NCBI RefSeq assembly: GCF_011759585.1
Contig: NZ_JAAOYV010000002.1
Coordinates: forward strand, 803,510-867,509
Source: Frigoribacterium endophyticum
GTDB lineage: Bacteria > Actinomycetota > Actinomycetes > Actinomycetales > Microbacteriaceae
Direction: 5' to 3'
Length of the DNA stretch: 64,000 nt
The notes below the pieces were generated by a model, which was not told the DNA's origin, did no database searches, and was given only the letters and a program-made list of their open reading frames with translations. Below are positions 35,435 to 43,576 of the stretch, in pieces. The position numbers and the translations under genes were made by a program. Each line of letters starts with the position of its first letter. The first letter of the stretch is position 1.

Positions 35435-36145
35435 ATGACCAGAAGAAGGAGCCTGGGGAGGCGCGGGGCGCCACCCGAGAGCCCGATCGTCGTCGACGCC
35501 GCGGCCGTCGCTGCGCTGCGCGACCAGGGCCTGCTGTCACGGGTGCAGACGCTGCCTCCGCCGCCTCCCGAGGGTCTGGTCACAGCCGTTCCCGCGGCGG
35601 CCGCCGTCATCCCGCCAGGCCCCGCCGTGCCCCCTCCCCGACGGCACGTGCCCTCGCCCGCGCCCGCCGACCTCGACGACCCCGACGACCTCGACGACCT
35701 CGACGACCTCGACGTGACGGTCCTCCGTCCGCGCTCCTACGAGCTCGTCCTCCCCGACGGCGAGGGCGTCCCTGTCGACCGCGACGGCGTCGTCGTGGGC
35801 CGGCGCCCGCGGCACGCCGCGCCGCCACCCGGCGTCTCGACCGCCGCCGCCACGGCCGCGACAGCCCCCGCAGCAGCCCTCACCATCGCGCCAGCTCCCC
35901 CGGCGTCGATCACCGTCACGGACGAGACACGTCAGCTGTCGCGCGCCCACTTCCGTGTCTGGGCCGACGACGCAGGGGCCGTGGTGATCGACGACCTCCA
36001 CTCCGCGAACGGCACGACGCTCCTCCGCCCCGACGGAGGGCTGGTCACGGTCGAGCCCGGGGTCGGCACGCGGCTGACGCCCGCCGACACGATCGTCGTG
36101 GGCCACCACCGCTTCACGCTCCGGCGGTCACGCCCCGCCCCCTGA
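35435..36145 (+). CDS. FHA domain protein divergent from the type VII operon
   Basis: A 236-aa protein. The N-terminal 100 residues are disordered and Pro/Ala/Asp-rich, with DLDD repeats from about residue 78. A C-terminal FHA (phosphothreonine-binding) domain starts at about residue 100: RSYELVLPDGEGVPVDRDG, VVVGRRPRH, then a roughly 40-residue Ala/Pro insert, then QLSRAHFRVW, HSANGTTL and VVGHHRFTLRR. The Gly-Arg, Ser-x-x-His and Asn-Gly core residues are present despite the insert. FHA proteins often regulate type VII secretion, so it is probably part of this cluster. The intergenic region 35360-35434 is locally AT-rich and likely holds both promoters. Confidence 0.84.
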   Translation: MTRRRSLGRRGAPPESPIVVDAAAVAALRDQGLLSRVQTLPPPPPEGLVTAVPAAAAVIPPGPAVPPPRRHVPSPAPADLDDPDDLDDLDDLDVTVLRPRSYELVLPDGEGVPVDRDGVVVGRRPRHAAPPPGVSTAAATAATAPAAALTIAPAPPASITVTDETRQLSRAHFRVWADDAGAVVIDDLHSANGTTLLRPDGGLVTVEPGVGTRLTPADTIVVGHHRFTLRRSRPAP

Positions 36146-36146
36146 C

Positions 36147-36212
36147 GACGAACCACGTCGTCGCACCCGAACCACGCCGCGGCGTGGTTCCCGTGCGAGA
36201 ACATGGTGCGTG
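36147..36212. repeat. Dispersed hairpin element, family R, copy 3
   Basis: Inverted repeat with the central palindrome GAACCACGCCGCGGCGTGGT and flanks TCGCACCC and CCGTGCGA. It begins 2 bp after the FHA stop codon and lies between two convergent genes. Confidence 0.85.
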
Positions 36213-36236
36213 CCGCGGAACCGCCGGTGGAGACCG

Positions 36237-38660
36237 CTAGATCTTCTCGATCGGCGCGACCTTGATCAGCAGCTTCTTGCGGCCGGCGGTGTCGAACAGC
36301 ACCTCGGCGATGCGTCGGGCCCCGACACCGGTGACGGCCATCACACGCCCCTCACCGAAGTCGACGTGCGAGATGCGGTCACCCTGCTCCAGCTCGAGGT
36401 CACCGTTGTCGCGCACCGTGCCCGTGACCCGGTTCGACCACTCCGTCTTCGGCTTGGTCTTGGCCGCCGCGGTCGCGCGGTCGTAGCTGCCGCCGCCGTA
36501 GCCGCCGCTGGCGCGCGGGGTCGAGCCGAGACGGTCGCCCGCACCGCCCTCGCGACGCGCGTTGAGCGCCCTCGGCTGCGTGCCTCCTCGGCTGTTGGCC
36601 ATGCCGGGCGACTGCTTCCAGTCGATCAGCTCGACCGGGATCTCTTGCAGGTACCGCGACGGCATCGCCACGTTCACCTCGCCGAACTGGGCCCGCGTCA
36701 TCGCCAACGACAGGAAGAGGTGCTTGCGGGCGCGCGTGATGCCGACGTAGAACAGCCGTCGCTCTTCAGCAGGGCCGCCGGGCTCGCTCGCCGACATGCG
36801 GTGCGGCAGCAGGTCTTCTTCGACGCCGGTGAGGAAGACGGCCTCGTACTCGAGGCCCTTCGCCGTGTGCAGCGTCATCAGCGACACGGTGCCGCTCGTG
36901 TCGTCGAGATCGTCGGCCGCGGCGACCAGCGTGACCTCGGTGAGGAAGTCGAGCAGGGTGCCGTCGGGGTTGTTGCGCTGGAACTCCTTCGTCACCGCCA
37001 CGAGCTCGTCGATGTTCTCGGCACGGGCCTCGTCTTGCGGGTCACGCGACGCCCGCAGCGCCTCGATGATGCCGCTGCCCTCGATCAGCGTGGTGAGGAT
37101 CTCGTGCACCGGCGCCGTCGCGGCCGTGGCCTGGACGCCGTCGAGCAGCTGGCCGAGGCCCGTGATCGCCCCGGTGACCTTCGGGCCGAGGCCCAGCTGG
37201 TCGGCGTTGCGCAGCGCCTCGCGGAGCGGCGCCTCGTGCTGGTCGGCCCAGCGCTGCATCGCCGTCTCGGTCGCCGGCCCGATGCCGCGCTTCGGCACGT
37301 TCATGATGCGGCGCAGCGCCATCGGGTCGAGCGGGTTCGCGACGGTGATCAGGTACGCCATGGCGTCCTTGATCTCGGCGCGCTCGTAGAACTTCGTGCC
37401 GCCGAGCACCCGGTACGGGATGGCCGAGCGGATGAAGATCTCCTCGAGCGCTCGGGTCTGCGAGTTGGTGCGGTAGAACACGGCCATGTCTTTGTAGGCC
37501 ATGCCGCCCTCGCGCAGCTTGGCGATCTCGTCGGCGACGAACTGGGCCTCGTCGTGCCCGGTGTAGCCCGTGAAGCCGGTGATCTTCTCGCCCGCGCCGA
37601 CCGTCGTGAAGAGGTTCTTCGCCTGGCGGTCGAAGTTGTTCGAGATGACGGCGTTGGCCGCGTCGAGGATGTTCTGGGTCGAGCGGTAGTTCTGCTCGAG
37701 CAGGATGACCTTCGAGTTGGGGAAGTCACGCTCGAACTCGACGATGTTGCGGATGTCGGCGCCGCGGAAGGCGTAGATCGACTGGTCGGAGTCGCCGACC
37801 ACGGTGAGGGAGGCGCCGGGGATCCGCCCGCTGCCGTCGCGCATCGACTGCACGTACTGGCCGCCGCGCTCGAGGTCGTCGACGATCTCGGGGTCGACCG
37901 GTCGCGTCAGCTCGCGGATCAGCGCGTACTGCGCGTGGTTCGTGTCTTGGTACTCGTCGACGAGGATGTGCCGGAACCGCCGCTGGTAGAGCGCGGCCAC
38001 GTGCGGGAAGGCCCGGAAGAGGAAGACCGTCTGCGCGATCAGGTCGTCGAAGTCGAAGGCGTTCGCCCGCTGCAGCTCGCGCGTGTACTGCCGGAAGATC
38101 TCGAGGAACATCACGTCTTGCGGGTCGCCCGCGTTGATCTGGCGCGAGTAGGTCTCGACGTCGGTCAGCTCGTTCTTGAGCTTCGAGATCTTGCCCGACG
38201 CCTGGCTGACCGTGAAGCCGAGCGAGTCGGCGTCCAGCTCTTTCAGGATGCGCTTCAGCAGCGCGCGGGAGTCCGCCGAGTCGTAGATGGTGAAGCTCTT
38301 CGTGAAGCCGAACTGCTCGGCCTCGCGCCGGAGGATGCGCACGCAGGCGCTGTGGAACGTGCTGATCCACATGCCCTCGCCGGCCTGGCCGACGAGGTGG
38401 CCGACGCGCTCGCGCATCTCGGCCGCGGCCTTGTTCGTGAAGGTGATGGCGAGGATCTGGCTCGGCCAGGCCTCGCGCGACGCGATCAGCCCGGCGATGC
38501 GCCGGGTCAGCACGCTCGTCTTGCCCGAGCCGGCACCGGCCACGATCAGCAGCGACTGCCCGCGGTACTCGACCGCTTCTTTCTGCTGGGGGTTCAGCCC
38601 CGCGGTCAGAGGGTCGCCGGAACCGCCGGCAGCGTCAGAGGGCTCGAGCACGATCGTCAT
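36237..38660 (-). CDS. pcrA: UvrD/PcrA-type ATP-dependent DNA helicase
   Basis: An 807-aa superfamily 1A 3'-5' helicase for repair and replication restart. Q-motif GLNPQQKEAVEY, motif I IVAGAGSGKTSVLTRRIAGL, Ia ILAITFTNKAAAEMRERV, II ILVDEYQDTN, III VVGDSDQSIYAFRGADIRNI, IV QNYRST, V LMTLHTAKGLEYEAVFLTG, VI RRLFYVGITRARKHLF. The C-terminal Tudor-like domain QGDRISHVDFGEGRVMAV binds RNA polymerase in PcrA. A TAGACT hexamer lies 9 nt before the ATG. Confidence 0.96.
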   Translation of the reverse strand: MTIVLEPSDAAGGSGDPLTAGLNPQQKEAVEYRGQSLLIVAGAGSGKTSVLTRRIAGLIASREAWPSQILAITFTNKAAAEMRERVGHLVGQAGEGMWISTFHSACVRILRREAEQFGFTKSFTIYDSADSRALLKRILKELDADSLGFTVSQASGKISKLKNELTDVETYSRQINAGDPQDVMFLEIFRQYTRELQRANAFDFDDLIAQTVFLFRAFPHVAALYQRRFRHILVDEYQDTNHAQYALIRELTRPVDPEIVDDLERGGQYVQSMRDGSGRIPGASLTVVGDSDQSIYAFRGADIRNIVEFERDFPNSKVILLEQNYRSTQNILDAANAVISNNFDRQAKNLFTTVGAGEKITGFTGYTGHDEAQFVADEIAKLREGGMAYKDMAVFYRTNSQTRALEEIFIRSAIPYRVLGGTKFYERAEIKDAMAYLITVANPLDPMALRRIMNVPKRGIGPATETAMQRWADQHEAPLREALRNADQLGLGPKVTGAITGLGQLLDGVQATAATAPVHEILTTLIEGSGIIEALRASRDPQDEARAENIDELVAVTKEFQRNNPDGTLLDFLTEVTLVAAADDLDDTSGTVSLMTLHTAKGLEYEAVFLTGVEEDLLPHRMSASEPGGPAEERRLFYVGITRARKHLFLSLAMTRAQFGEVNVAMPSRYLQEIPVELIDWKQSPGMANSRGGTQPRALNARREGGAGDRLGSTPRASGGYGGGSYDRATAAAKTKPKTEWSNRVTGTVRDNGDLELEQGDRISHVDFGEGRVMAVTGVGARRIAEVLFDTAGRKKLLIKVAPIEKI

Positions 38661-38669
38661 GGCGGGCCC

Positions 38670-38675
38670 AGTCTA
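38670..38675 (-). promoter_or_regulatory. -10 element of pcrA
   Basis: Minus-strand TAGACT followed by nine bases and the ATG at 38660, allowing only a two- or three-base leader. Confidence 0.45.
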
Positions 38676-38718
38676 GGCGGGGCCCCCGACACCGGGCAGG
38701 GGGCCGCCCAGCGCCTCC

Positions 38719-39741
38719 TCAGAGCCCGTCGCGCACCGCGATCGCGAGGTCCGGCTGGTCGGCGAAGACCCCGTCGACGCCGAGCTCCATGAGCGCCTGG
38801 AACTCCGACTCGTAGTCGCCCGTCGCGGCCTTCCCGCCGGCCTGACGGTTCGCCTTCGCGAGGAAGTGGTTCTCGATGCGCAGCGTCCAGGTGAAGACCT
38901 CGAGGCCCGCCGCGTGTGCGCGGTCGACGACCCGCGACTCCGTCGTGCCGTCCGGGGCGACCAGGGTCGACTTGTCGAGCGAGACGCCGTGCAGCCCGGC
39001 CGCGGCGAAGGCCGCCAGCGAGACCTCGTCGAGCTGGTCGACGTAGGGCGTCGCCGCCGAGCCGTCGCGGGCGACGAGGTCGGCCGCGGCGCCCGCCTTC
39101 TCGAGCAGGTAGACCTGCCGGCCGCCGACCCCCCGCTCGCGCAGCTGGCCGAGCACCGTCTGCTCGAAGCTCTCGACGGTGAGGCGCGGGTCGTCCGTCC
39201 AGCCCGCGGCGGCGAGCTCGGCGGCGAGCAGCTCGTCGAGCGGCAGCCCGATCGAGGCGAACCACGTCGCGTGCTTGACCTCGGCCACGAGCCCGACCGG
39301 GCGGTCGGCCCCGTCGAGGATCGCGAGGAGGTCGCTGAGGCGCTGCACGCGTCCCTCCCCGTCGTGCGCGGCGCTGCCGGGCCGGAGCTGCGGCAGGCGT
39401 TCGCGCACCCGGAGGGTCGACAGCTCGGGCCAGGTGAAGTCCTCAGTGAACCAGCCCTCGACGACCCGGTCCTCGATCTCTTTGGTCGTGCGGCGGTCGG
39501 CGAACTCGGGCCGGTCGGCGACGTCGGTCGTTCCCGAGACCTCGTTCTCGTGCCGGAGCACGAGCACGCCGTCGCGCGTCGCGACGAGGTCGGGCTCGAT
39601 CGCGTCCGCGCCGAGCTCGACGGCCAGGCGGTAGGCGGCCTCGCCGTGCTCGGGGCGGTAGCCGCTCGCGCCGCGGTGGGCGATCACGAGGGGCGCGGCG
39701 GCGCGCGAGGAGGCGGTGGTCGAGGAGGCGGGGGAGGTCAC
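38719..39741 (-). CDS. Glycerophosphodiester phosphodiesterase
   Basis: A GDPD-family enzyme of about 340 aa that hydrolyses glycerophosphodiesters to glycerol-3-phosphate and an alcohol. Its product could feed GlpD, encoded 7 kb away. The active-site motifs are IAHRGASGYRPEH, AIEPDLVATRDGVLVLRHE, VAEVKH and GLEVFTWTLR. There is no signal peptide, so it is likely cytoplasmic. The GTG at 39741 is chosen because TAGCGT lies 7 nt upstream; a GTG at 39750 is an alternative. An insert before GLEVFTWT and another around NHFLAKANRQ are typical of the larger actinobacterial members. Confidence 0.88.
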   Translation of the reverse strand: MTSPASSTTASSRAAAPLVIAHRGASGYRPEHGEAAYRLAVELGADAIEPDLVATRDGVLVLRHENEVSGTTDVADRPEFADRRTTKEIEDRVVEGWFTEDFTWPELSTLRVRERLPQLRPGSAAHDGEGRVQRLSDLLAILDGADRPVGLVAEVKHATWFASIGLPLDELLAAELAAAGWTDDPRLTVESFEQTVLGQLRERGVGGRQVYLLEKAGAAADLVARDGSAATPYVDQLDEVSLAAFAAAGLHGVSLDKSTLVAPDGTTESRVVDRAHAAGLEVFTWTLRIENHFLAKANRQAGGKAATGDYESEFQALMELGVDGVFADQPDLAIAVRDGL

Positions 39742-39748
39742 GTCGGCC

Positions 39749-39754
39749 ACGCTA
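39749..39754 (-). promoter_or_regulatory. Leaderless -10 element of the GDPD gene
   Basis: Minus-strand TAGCGT, then 7 nt, then the GTG at 39741. It decides the start against the GTG at 39750, which would lie inside the element. Confidence 0.55.
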
Positions 39755-40017
39755 ACCGCCCCCGCCCGGCCGACGCCTCCGTGGGGCCCGCGGACCGCCC
39801 CCATCCGTGCAGACAGTGCACGTTCGCCCGTCGCGAATGTGGCTCTCATCAGGCAGATCCCCAGCCCGCGCCCGGCCGACACGCGTTAGCCTTCCCCCAC
39901 GGCGACACGGGCGAGCGAGAGCGACCCCGCACCGGGCCACCTGGCCCGGCGGCGATCCGGCTGCACCGCTCCGGGCCGCCACGTCACCGTCGACAACGCG
40001 ATCAGAAGAGGAACCCC

Positions 40018-40851
40018 TTGGCATTCTCGAATCCCGGCTTCAGTCAGTCGCCGGCCTTCTCGGAGAAGGGCGGGCCCGTCATCCGCCAGCAGCAGGCCGA
40101 CGCCCGCACCGTCGCCTACGACGGCATGACGGCCGAACAGCTGCAGGAGCTCTACACGAAGCCCGCGGCCGGCCCCGACCAGACCGACCGCATGACCTAC
40201 GAAGACACGATCACGAAGACGCTGATCGCGTTCGCCGTGGTCGTCGTCGGCGCGGCCGTCGGCTGGTTCATCCCCGCCCTGGCCTTCGTGGGCGCGATCG
40301 CCGGCTTCGTGCTGGCCCTCGTCAACATCTTCAAGAAGAAGCCGTCGCCCGGCCTCGTGCTCGCCTACTCGGCCGCGCAGGGCCTGTTCGTCGGGGGCAT
40401 CTCGAGCATCTTCGAGGCCCAGTGGGACGGCATCGTCACCCAGGCCCTGATCGGCACCGTCTCGGTCTTCGTCGTCACGCTGCTGCTCTTCAAGAGCGGC
40501 AAGGTGCGCGAGTCGGCCCGGGCCACCAAGGTCTTCATGATCGCGATGATCGGCTATGCCGTCTTCTCGCTGCTCAACGTCGGCCTGATGCTCTTCGGCG
40601 CCAACACCAACCCGTGGGGCCTCCGCGGCGCCGAGATCTTCGGCATCCCGCTCGGCTTCATCATCGGCATCCTCGTCGTCGTCATGGCGGCGTACTCGCT
40701 GGTGCTCGACTTCACGCAGGTGAAGACGGGCGTCGAGCGCGGCGCCCCCCGCATCTACGGCTGGTCGGCCGCCTTCGGCATCGTCATGACCGTGATCTGG
40801 CTCTACGTCGAGATCCTGCGCATGCTCGCGATCCTGCGGGGCAACGACTAG
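40018..40851 (+). CDS. Bax inhibitor-1/YccA family membrane protein
   Basis: A 277-aa multi-pass protein with seven hydrophobic segments between about residues 68 and 270, ending with the semi-hydrophobic LYVEILRMLAIL typical of BI-1 proteins. The cytoplasmic N-terminus has NPGFSQSPAFSE and MTAEQLQELYTKP. The start is TTG at 40018: GAGGA lies 5-6 nt upstream, translation gives M-A-F-S-N-P as in relatives, and no ATG is available before residue 37. The function is a predicted ion (calcium) leak channel or membrane-stress protein. A hairpin terminator follows at 40873. Confidence 0.87.
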   Translation: MAFSNPGFSQSPAFSEKGGPVIRQQQADARTVAYDGMTAEQLQELYTKPAAGPDQTDRMTYEDTITKTLIAFAVVVVGAAVGWFIPALAFVGAIAGFVLALVNIFKKKPSPGLVLAYSAAQGLFVGGISSIFEAQWDGIVTQALIGTVSVFVVTLLLFKSGKVRESARATKVFMIAMIGYAVFSLLNVGLMLFGANTNPWGLRGAEIFGIPLGFIIGILVVVMAAYSLVLDFTQVKTGVERGAPRIYGWSAAFGIVMTVIWLYVEILRMLAILRGND

Positions 40852-40872
40852 CCGACACGGCTGCACCACATC

Positions 40873-40908
40873 GAGCGGGGCTCGTTCCGAGAGGGGCGGG
40901 CCCCGCTC
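40873..40908 (+). terminator. Rho-independent-like terminator of the BI-1 gene
   Basis: 9-bp stem GAGCGGGGC / GCCCCGCTC followed by TTGTGTG, 22 bp past the stop codon; the loop is 18 nt. Confidence 0.6.
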
Positions 40909-40980
40909 TTGTGTGCGGGGAGGAGTCGTTCACGGCGTTGGTGGGCACGCGGCTGCGGTCGGGGCCGAGGCCGGGGACTG

Positions 40981-41040
40981 GCACCCAGTTCTCGCACGGG
41001 AACCCTGCCGCGGCGGGGTTCGTGTGCGAGGACGGGGTTC
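40981..41040. repeat. Dispersed hairpin element, family R, copy 4
   Basis: GCACCCAGTTCTCGCACGGG at the left and CGTGTGCGAGGACGGGGTTC at the right, meeting at CCCTGCCGCGGCGGGG. The arms are less perfect than in copy 2. Confidence 0.8.
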
Positions 41041-41104
41041 GGGACGGGACGGGGGTGGGCGGGACGGGTGCGACCCTGGAGTGTGTGAGCCTGGATGGCT
41101 GGGG

Positions 41105-41461
41105 CGGGCGTGGCCTATGCCGCCGTAGGTACCGGGTGGGGACGCTACCGGGTGGGCACCGGGGGCGGGGGCGGGGGCGCCCCCGGAATGAGAGAGCCTG
41201 AACGCTTCGCGTTCAGAGCGGCTCGGTCGGGCGTGGCCTATGCCGTCGTAGGTACCGGGTGGGGACGCTACCGGGTGGGCACCGGGGGCGGGGGCGCCCC
41301 CGGAATGACCGGGGCTGAACGCTTCGCGTTCAGACCGCCCCGGGGCGGGCGTGGCCTACGCCGTCGTAGGTACCGGGTGGGGACGCTATCGGGTGGGCAC
41401 CGGGGGCGGGGGCGCCCCCGGAATGAGAGAGCCTGAACGCTTCGCGTTCAGAGCGGCTCTC
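41105..41461. repeat. Three tandem repeats of about 120 bp next to guaA
   Basis: Units start at 41105, 41228 and 41346 (periods 123 and 118). Each has GGCGTGGCCTAYGCCGYCGT, GGTACCGGGTGGGGACGCTA, GGGGGCGCCCCCGGAATGA and the hairpin CTGAACGC-TTC-GCGTTCAG. The last unit abuts the guaA stop at 41462, so its hairpin may terminate guaA. Confidence 0.92.
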
Positions 41462-43048
41462 TCATTCCCATTCGATGGTTCCCGGGGGCTTGCTGGTGAC
41501 GTCGAGGACTACTCGGTTGACGCCGTCGACCTCGTTCGTGATGCGGTTCGAGATCTTGGCGAGCACGTCGTAGGGCAGGCGCGTCCAGTCCGCCGTCATG
41601 GCGTCCTCGGACGAGACGGGGCGCAGCACGATCGGGTGACCGTACGTGCGGCCGTCGCCCTGAACGCCGACCGAGCGGACGTCGGCGAGGAGCACGACCG
41701 GGCACTGCCAGATCTCCTCGTCGAGGCCGGCCGCGGTGAGCTCGGCACGGGCGATCGCGTCGGCCTTCCGCAGCAGCTCGAGGCGCTCGTGCGTGACCTC
41801 GCCGATGATGCGGATGCCGAGCCCGGGCCCGGGGAAGGGCTGACGGCCGACGATGACCTCGGGCAGGCCGAGCTCGCGGCCGATGGCGCGCACCTCGTCC
41901 TTGAAGAGCGTGCGCAGCGGCTCGACGAGCTCGAACTGCAGGTCCTCCGGCAGGCCGCCCACGTTGTGGTGGCTCTTGATGTTCGCCGTGCCCGTGCCGC
42001 CGCCGCTCTCGACCACGTCGGGGTAGAGCGTGCCCTGCACGAGGAACTTCACCGTCGCGTCGCCCTCGGCCGCAGCCTCGAGCACGAGCGCCTCGGCGGC
42101 GCCCTCGAAGCTGCGGATGAACTCGCGGCCGATGATCTTGCGCTTCTGCTCCGGGTCGGTCACACCGGCCAGGGCGTCGAGGAACTGCTGCTCCGCGTCG
42201 ACCGTCACGAGGCGGACGCCCGTCGAGGCGACGTAGTCCTCCTCCACCTGGCGACGCTCGTCGGCGCGCAGCAGGCCGTGGTCGACGAAGACGCAGACGA
42301 GCTGGTCGCCGACGGCCTCGTGCACGAGGGCGGCCGCGACGGCCGAGTCGACGCCGCCGGAGAGGCCGCAGATGACGCGCGACGAGCCGACCTGCTCGCG
42401 GATGCGGGCCACCTGCTCGGCGATGACGTTGCCGCTGTTCCAGTCGGCGGGGATGCCCGCGGCGCGGTGGAGGAAGTTCTCGAGCACGGCCTGGCCGAAC
42501 GACGAGTGCTTGACCTCGGGGTGCCACTGCACGCCGTAGAGCTTGCGGGCGTCGCTCGAGAAGGCGGCGACGGGGGTCGCGGCGCTCGAGGCGAGCACGT
42601 CGAAGCCCTCGGGGGCCTTCGAGACCGAGTCGCCGTGGCTCATCCACGTCGTCTGCGAGGTCGGCTGCCCCGAGAGCAGGGTGCTCTCACCGGCGGCGAG
42701 GGTCACGTCGGTGGCGCCGTACTCGCGCTGGCCCGTCTGCGCGACCTCGCCGCCGAGGGCCTTCGCCATCGCCTGGAAGCCGTAGCAGATGCCCAGCACG
42801 GGCACGTCGAGCTCGAGGATCGCCGGGTCGAGGGCGGGCGCGCCCTCTTCGTAGACGCTGGACGGGCCGCCGCTCAGCACGATGCCGACCGGGTTCTTGG
42901 CCGCGATCTCGGCGGCGGTGATCGTGTGCGGCACGATCTCGGAGTAGACGTTGGCCTCACGCACCCGTCGGGCGATCAGCTGCGCGTACTGCGCGCCGAA
43001 ATCGACGACGAGGACGGGGCTCTGCGCCGTCTCGGTGGCTTCTGTCAC
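41462..43048 (-). CDS. guaA: GMP synthase (glutamine-hydrolysing)
   Basis: Converts XMP to GMP; 528 aa. The N-terminal class I amidotransferase domain has the nucleophile Cys in [17 protein letters not shown] and the His/Glu of [11 protein letters not shown]. The PP-loop ATP pyrophosphatase domain has [16 protein letters not shown] (about residue 230) and [11 protein letters not shown]. The dimerisation domain ends [13 protein letters not shown]. The GTG at 43048 overlaps the DUF3817 stop (GTGA), so it is translated in that operon. Confidence 0.97.
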   Translation of the reverse strand: MTEATETAQSPVLVVDFGAQYAQLIARRVREANVYSEIVPHTITAAEIAAKNPVGIVLSGGPSSVYEEGAPALDPAILELDVPVLGICYGFQAMAKALGGEVAQTGQREYGATDVTLAAGESTLLSGQPTSQTTWMSHGDSVSKAPEGFDVLASSAATPVAAFSSDARKLYGVQWHPEVKHSSFGQAVLENFLHRAAGIPADWNSGNVIAEQVARIREQVGSSRVICGLSGGVDSAVAAALVHEAVGDQLVCVFVDHGLLRADERRQVEEDYVASTGVRLVTVDAEQQFLDALAGVTDPEQKRKIIGREFIRSFEGAAEALVLEAAAEGDATVKFLVQGTLYPDVVESGGGTGTANIKSHHNVGGLPEDLQFELVEPLRTLFKDEVRAIGRELGLPEVIVGRQPFPGPGLGIRIIGEVTHERLELLRKADAIARAELTAAGLDEEIWQCPVVLLADVRSVGVQGDGRTYGHPIVLRPVSSEDAMTADWTRLPYDVLAKISNRITNEVDGVNRVVLDVTSKPPGTIEWE

Positions 43049-43488
43049 GCGGGGGCTCCCTGGGTCTTCGGGGTGGGCTCGGCGACCAGCTCCGCGTGCT
43101 CACGCAGGGCCAGCTTGGTCATGTGGCTCTCGACGAAGAACGAGAGGAAGGGCACGACACCGCCGAGCGCGATGATGATGAACCGCGAGAACGGCCAGCG
43201 CATCAGGCTCCAGAGACGGAAGTCGGCGAAGAGGTAGACGACGTAGAGCCAGCCGTGGGCGATCAGGATGGCCGTCGAGAGGTTGAAGCCCTCGGTGATG
43301 CTGTCTTTCGGGACGAGGAAGCCGCCCTGGCCGCCGAGCTGCATCTCGAGCTGCAGCGGCGTGTACTTGAACACCATCTCGAAGACGAGCAGCAGCAGCA
43401 TCACGCCCGTGACGTAGGCGGAGATCTTGTAGAACTTCACGGCACCCGGGATCTTCGGGATGTCGCGTTGCCGGGGCTTCAAGGGCAT
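43045..43488 (-). CDS. DUF3817 family membrane protein
   Basis: A 147-aa protein with three to four hydrophobic segments (about residues 18-40, 69-92 and 98-118) and the charged N-terminus [20 protein letters not shown]. The core [34 protein letters not shown] and [20 protein letters not shown] match the actinobacterial DUF3817 family, often found beside guaA; function unknown. TAGGAT sits 7 nt before the ATG, so the guaA transcript may start here, leaderless. Confidence 0.85.
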   Translation of the reverse strand: MPLKPRQRDIPKIPGAVKFYKISAYVTGVMLLLLVFEMVFKYTPLQLEMQLGGQGGFLVPKDSITEGFNLSTAILIAHGWLYVVYLFADFRLWSLMRWPFSRFIIIALGGVVPFLSFFVESHMTKLALREHAELVAEPTPKTQGAPA

Positions 43489-43495
43489 GGGATCG

Positions 43496-43501
43496 ATCCT
43501 A
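43496..43501 (-). promoter_or_regulatory. Leaderless -10 element of DUF3817-guaA
   Basis: Minus-strand TAGGAT, 7 nt, ATG at 43488. Confidence 0.55.
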
Positions 43502-43576
43502 CTCGGGGCGGGACGGGGGTCGAGCGCCGCTGCGGCGGGTGACACGGGGGTCGGGAGGGGAGGCGGGAGGAGCGGG

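Larger units (their letters stand above)
40852..41461. other. Intergenic repeat block between BI-1 and guaA
   Basis: A 610-bp gap with no credible gene. It contains a terminator (40873-40908), one family R hairpin (40981-41040) and three roughly 120-bp tandem repeats (41105-41461) that run up to the guaA stop codon. Open frames across it encode only repeated peptides such as VGTGWGRYRVGTGGG. Confidence 0.85.

Noticed and set aside
38866-40017. Long upstream extension of the BI-1 gene frame
   Set aside because: It lies antisense to the glycerophosphodiesterase; the TTG at 40018 with GAGGA upstream gives the expected N-terminus.
41095-41436. Gly-rich protein with VGTGWGRYRVGTGGG repeats
   Set aside because: It translates the tandem DNA repeat; no ribosome site, and the repeats contain strong palindromes that explain them better.
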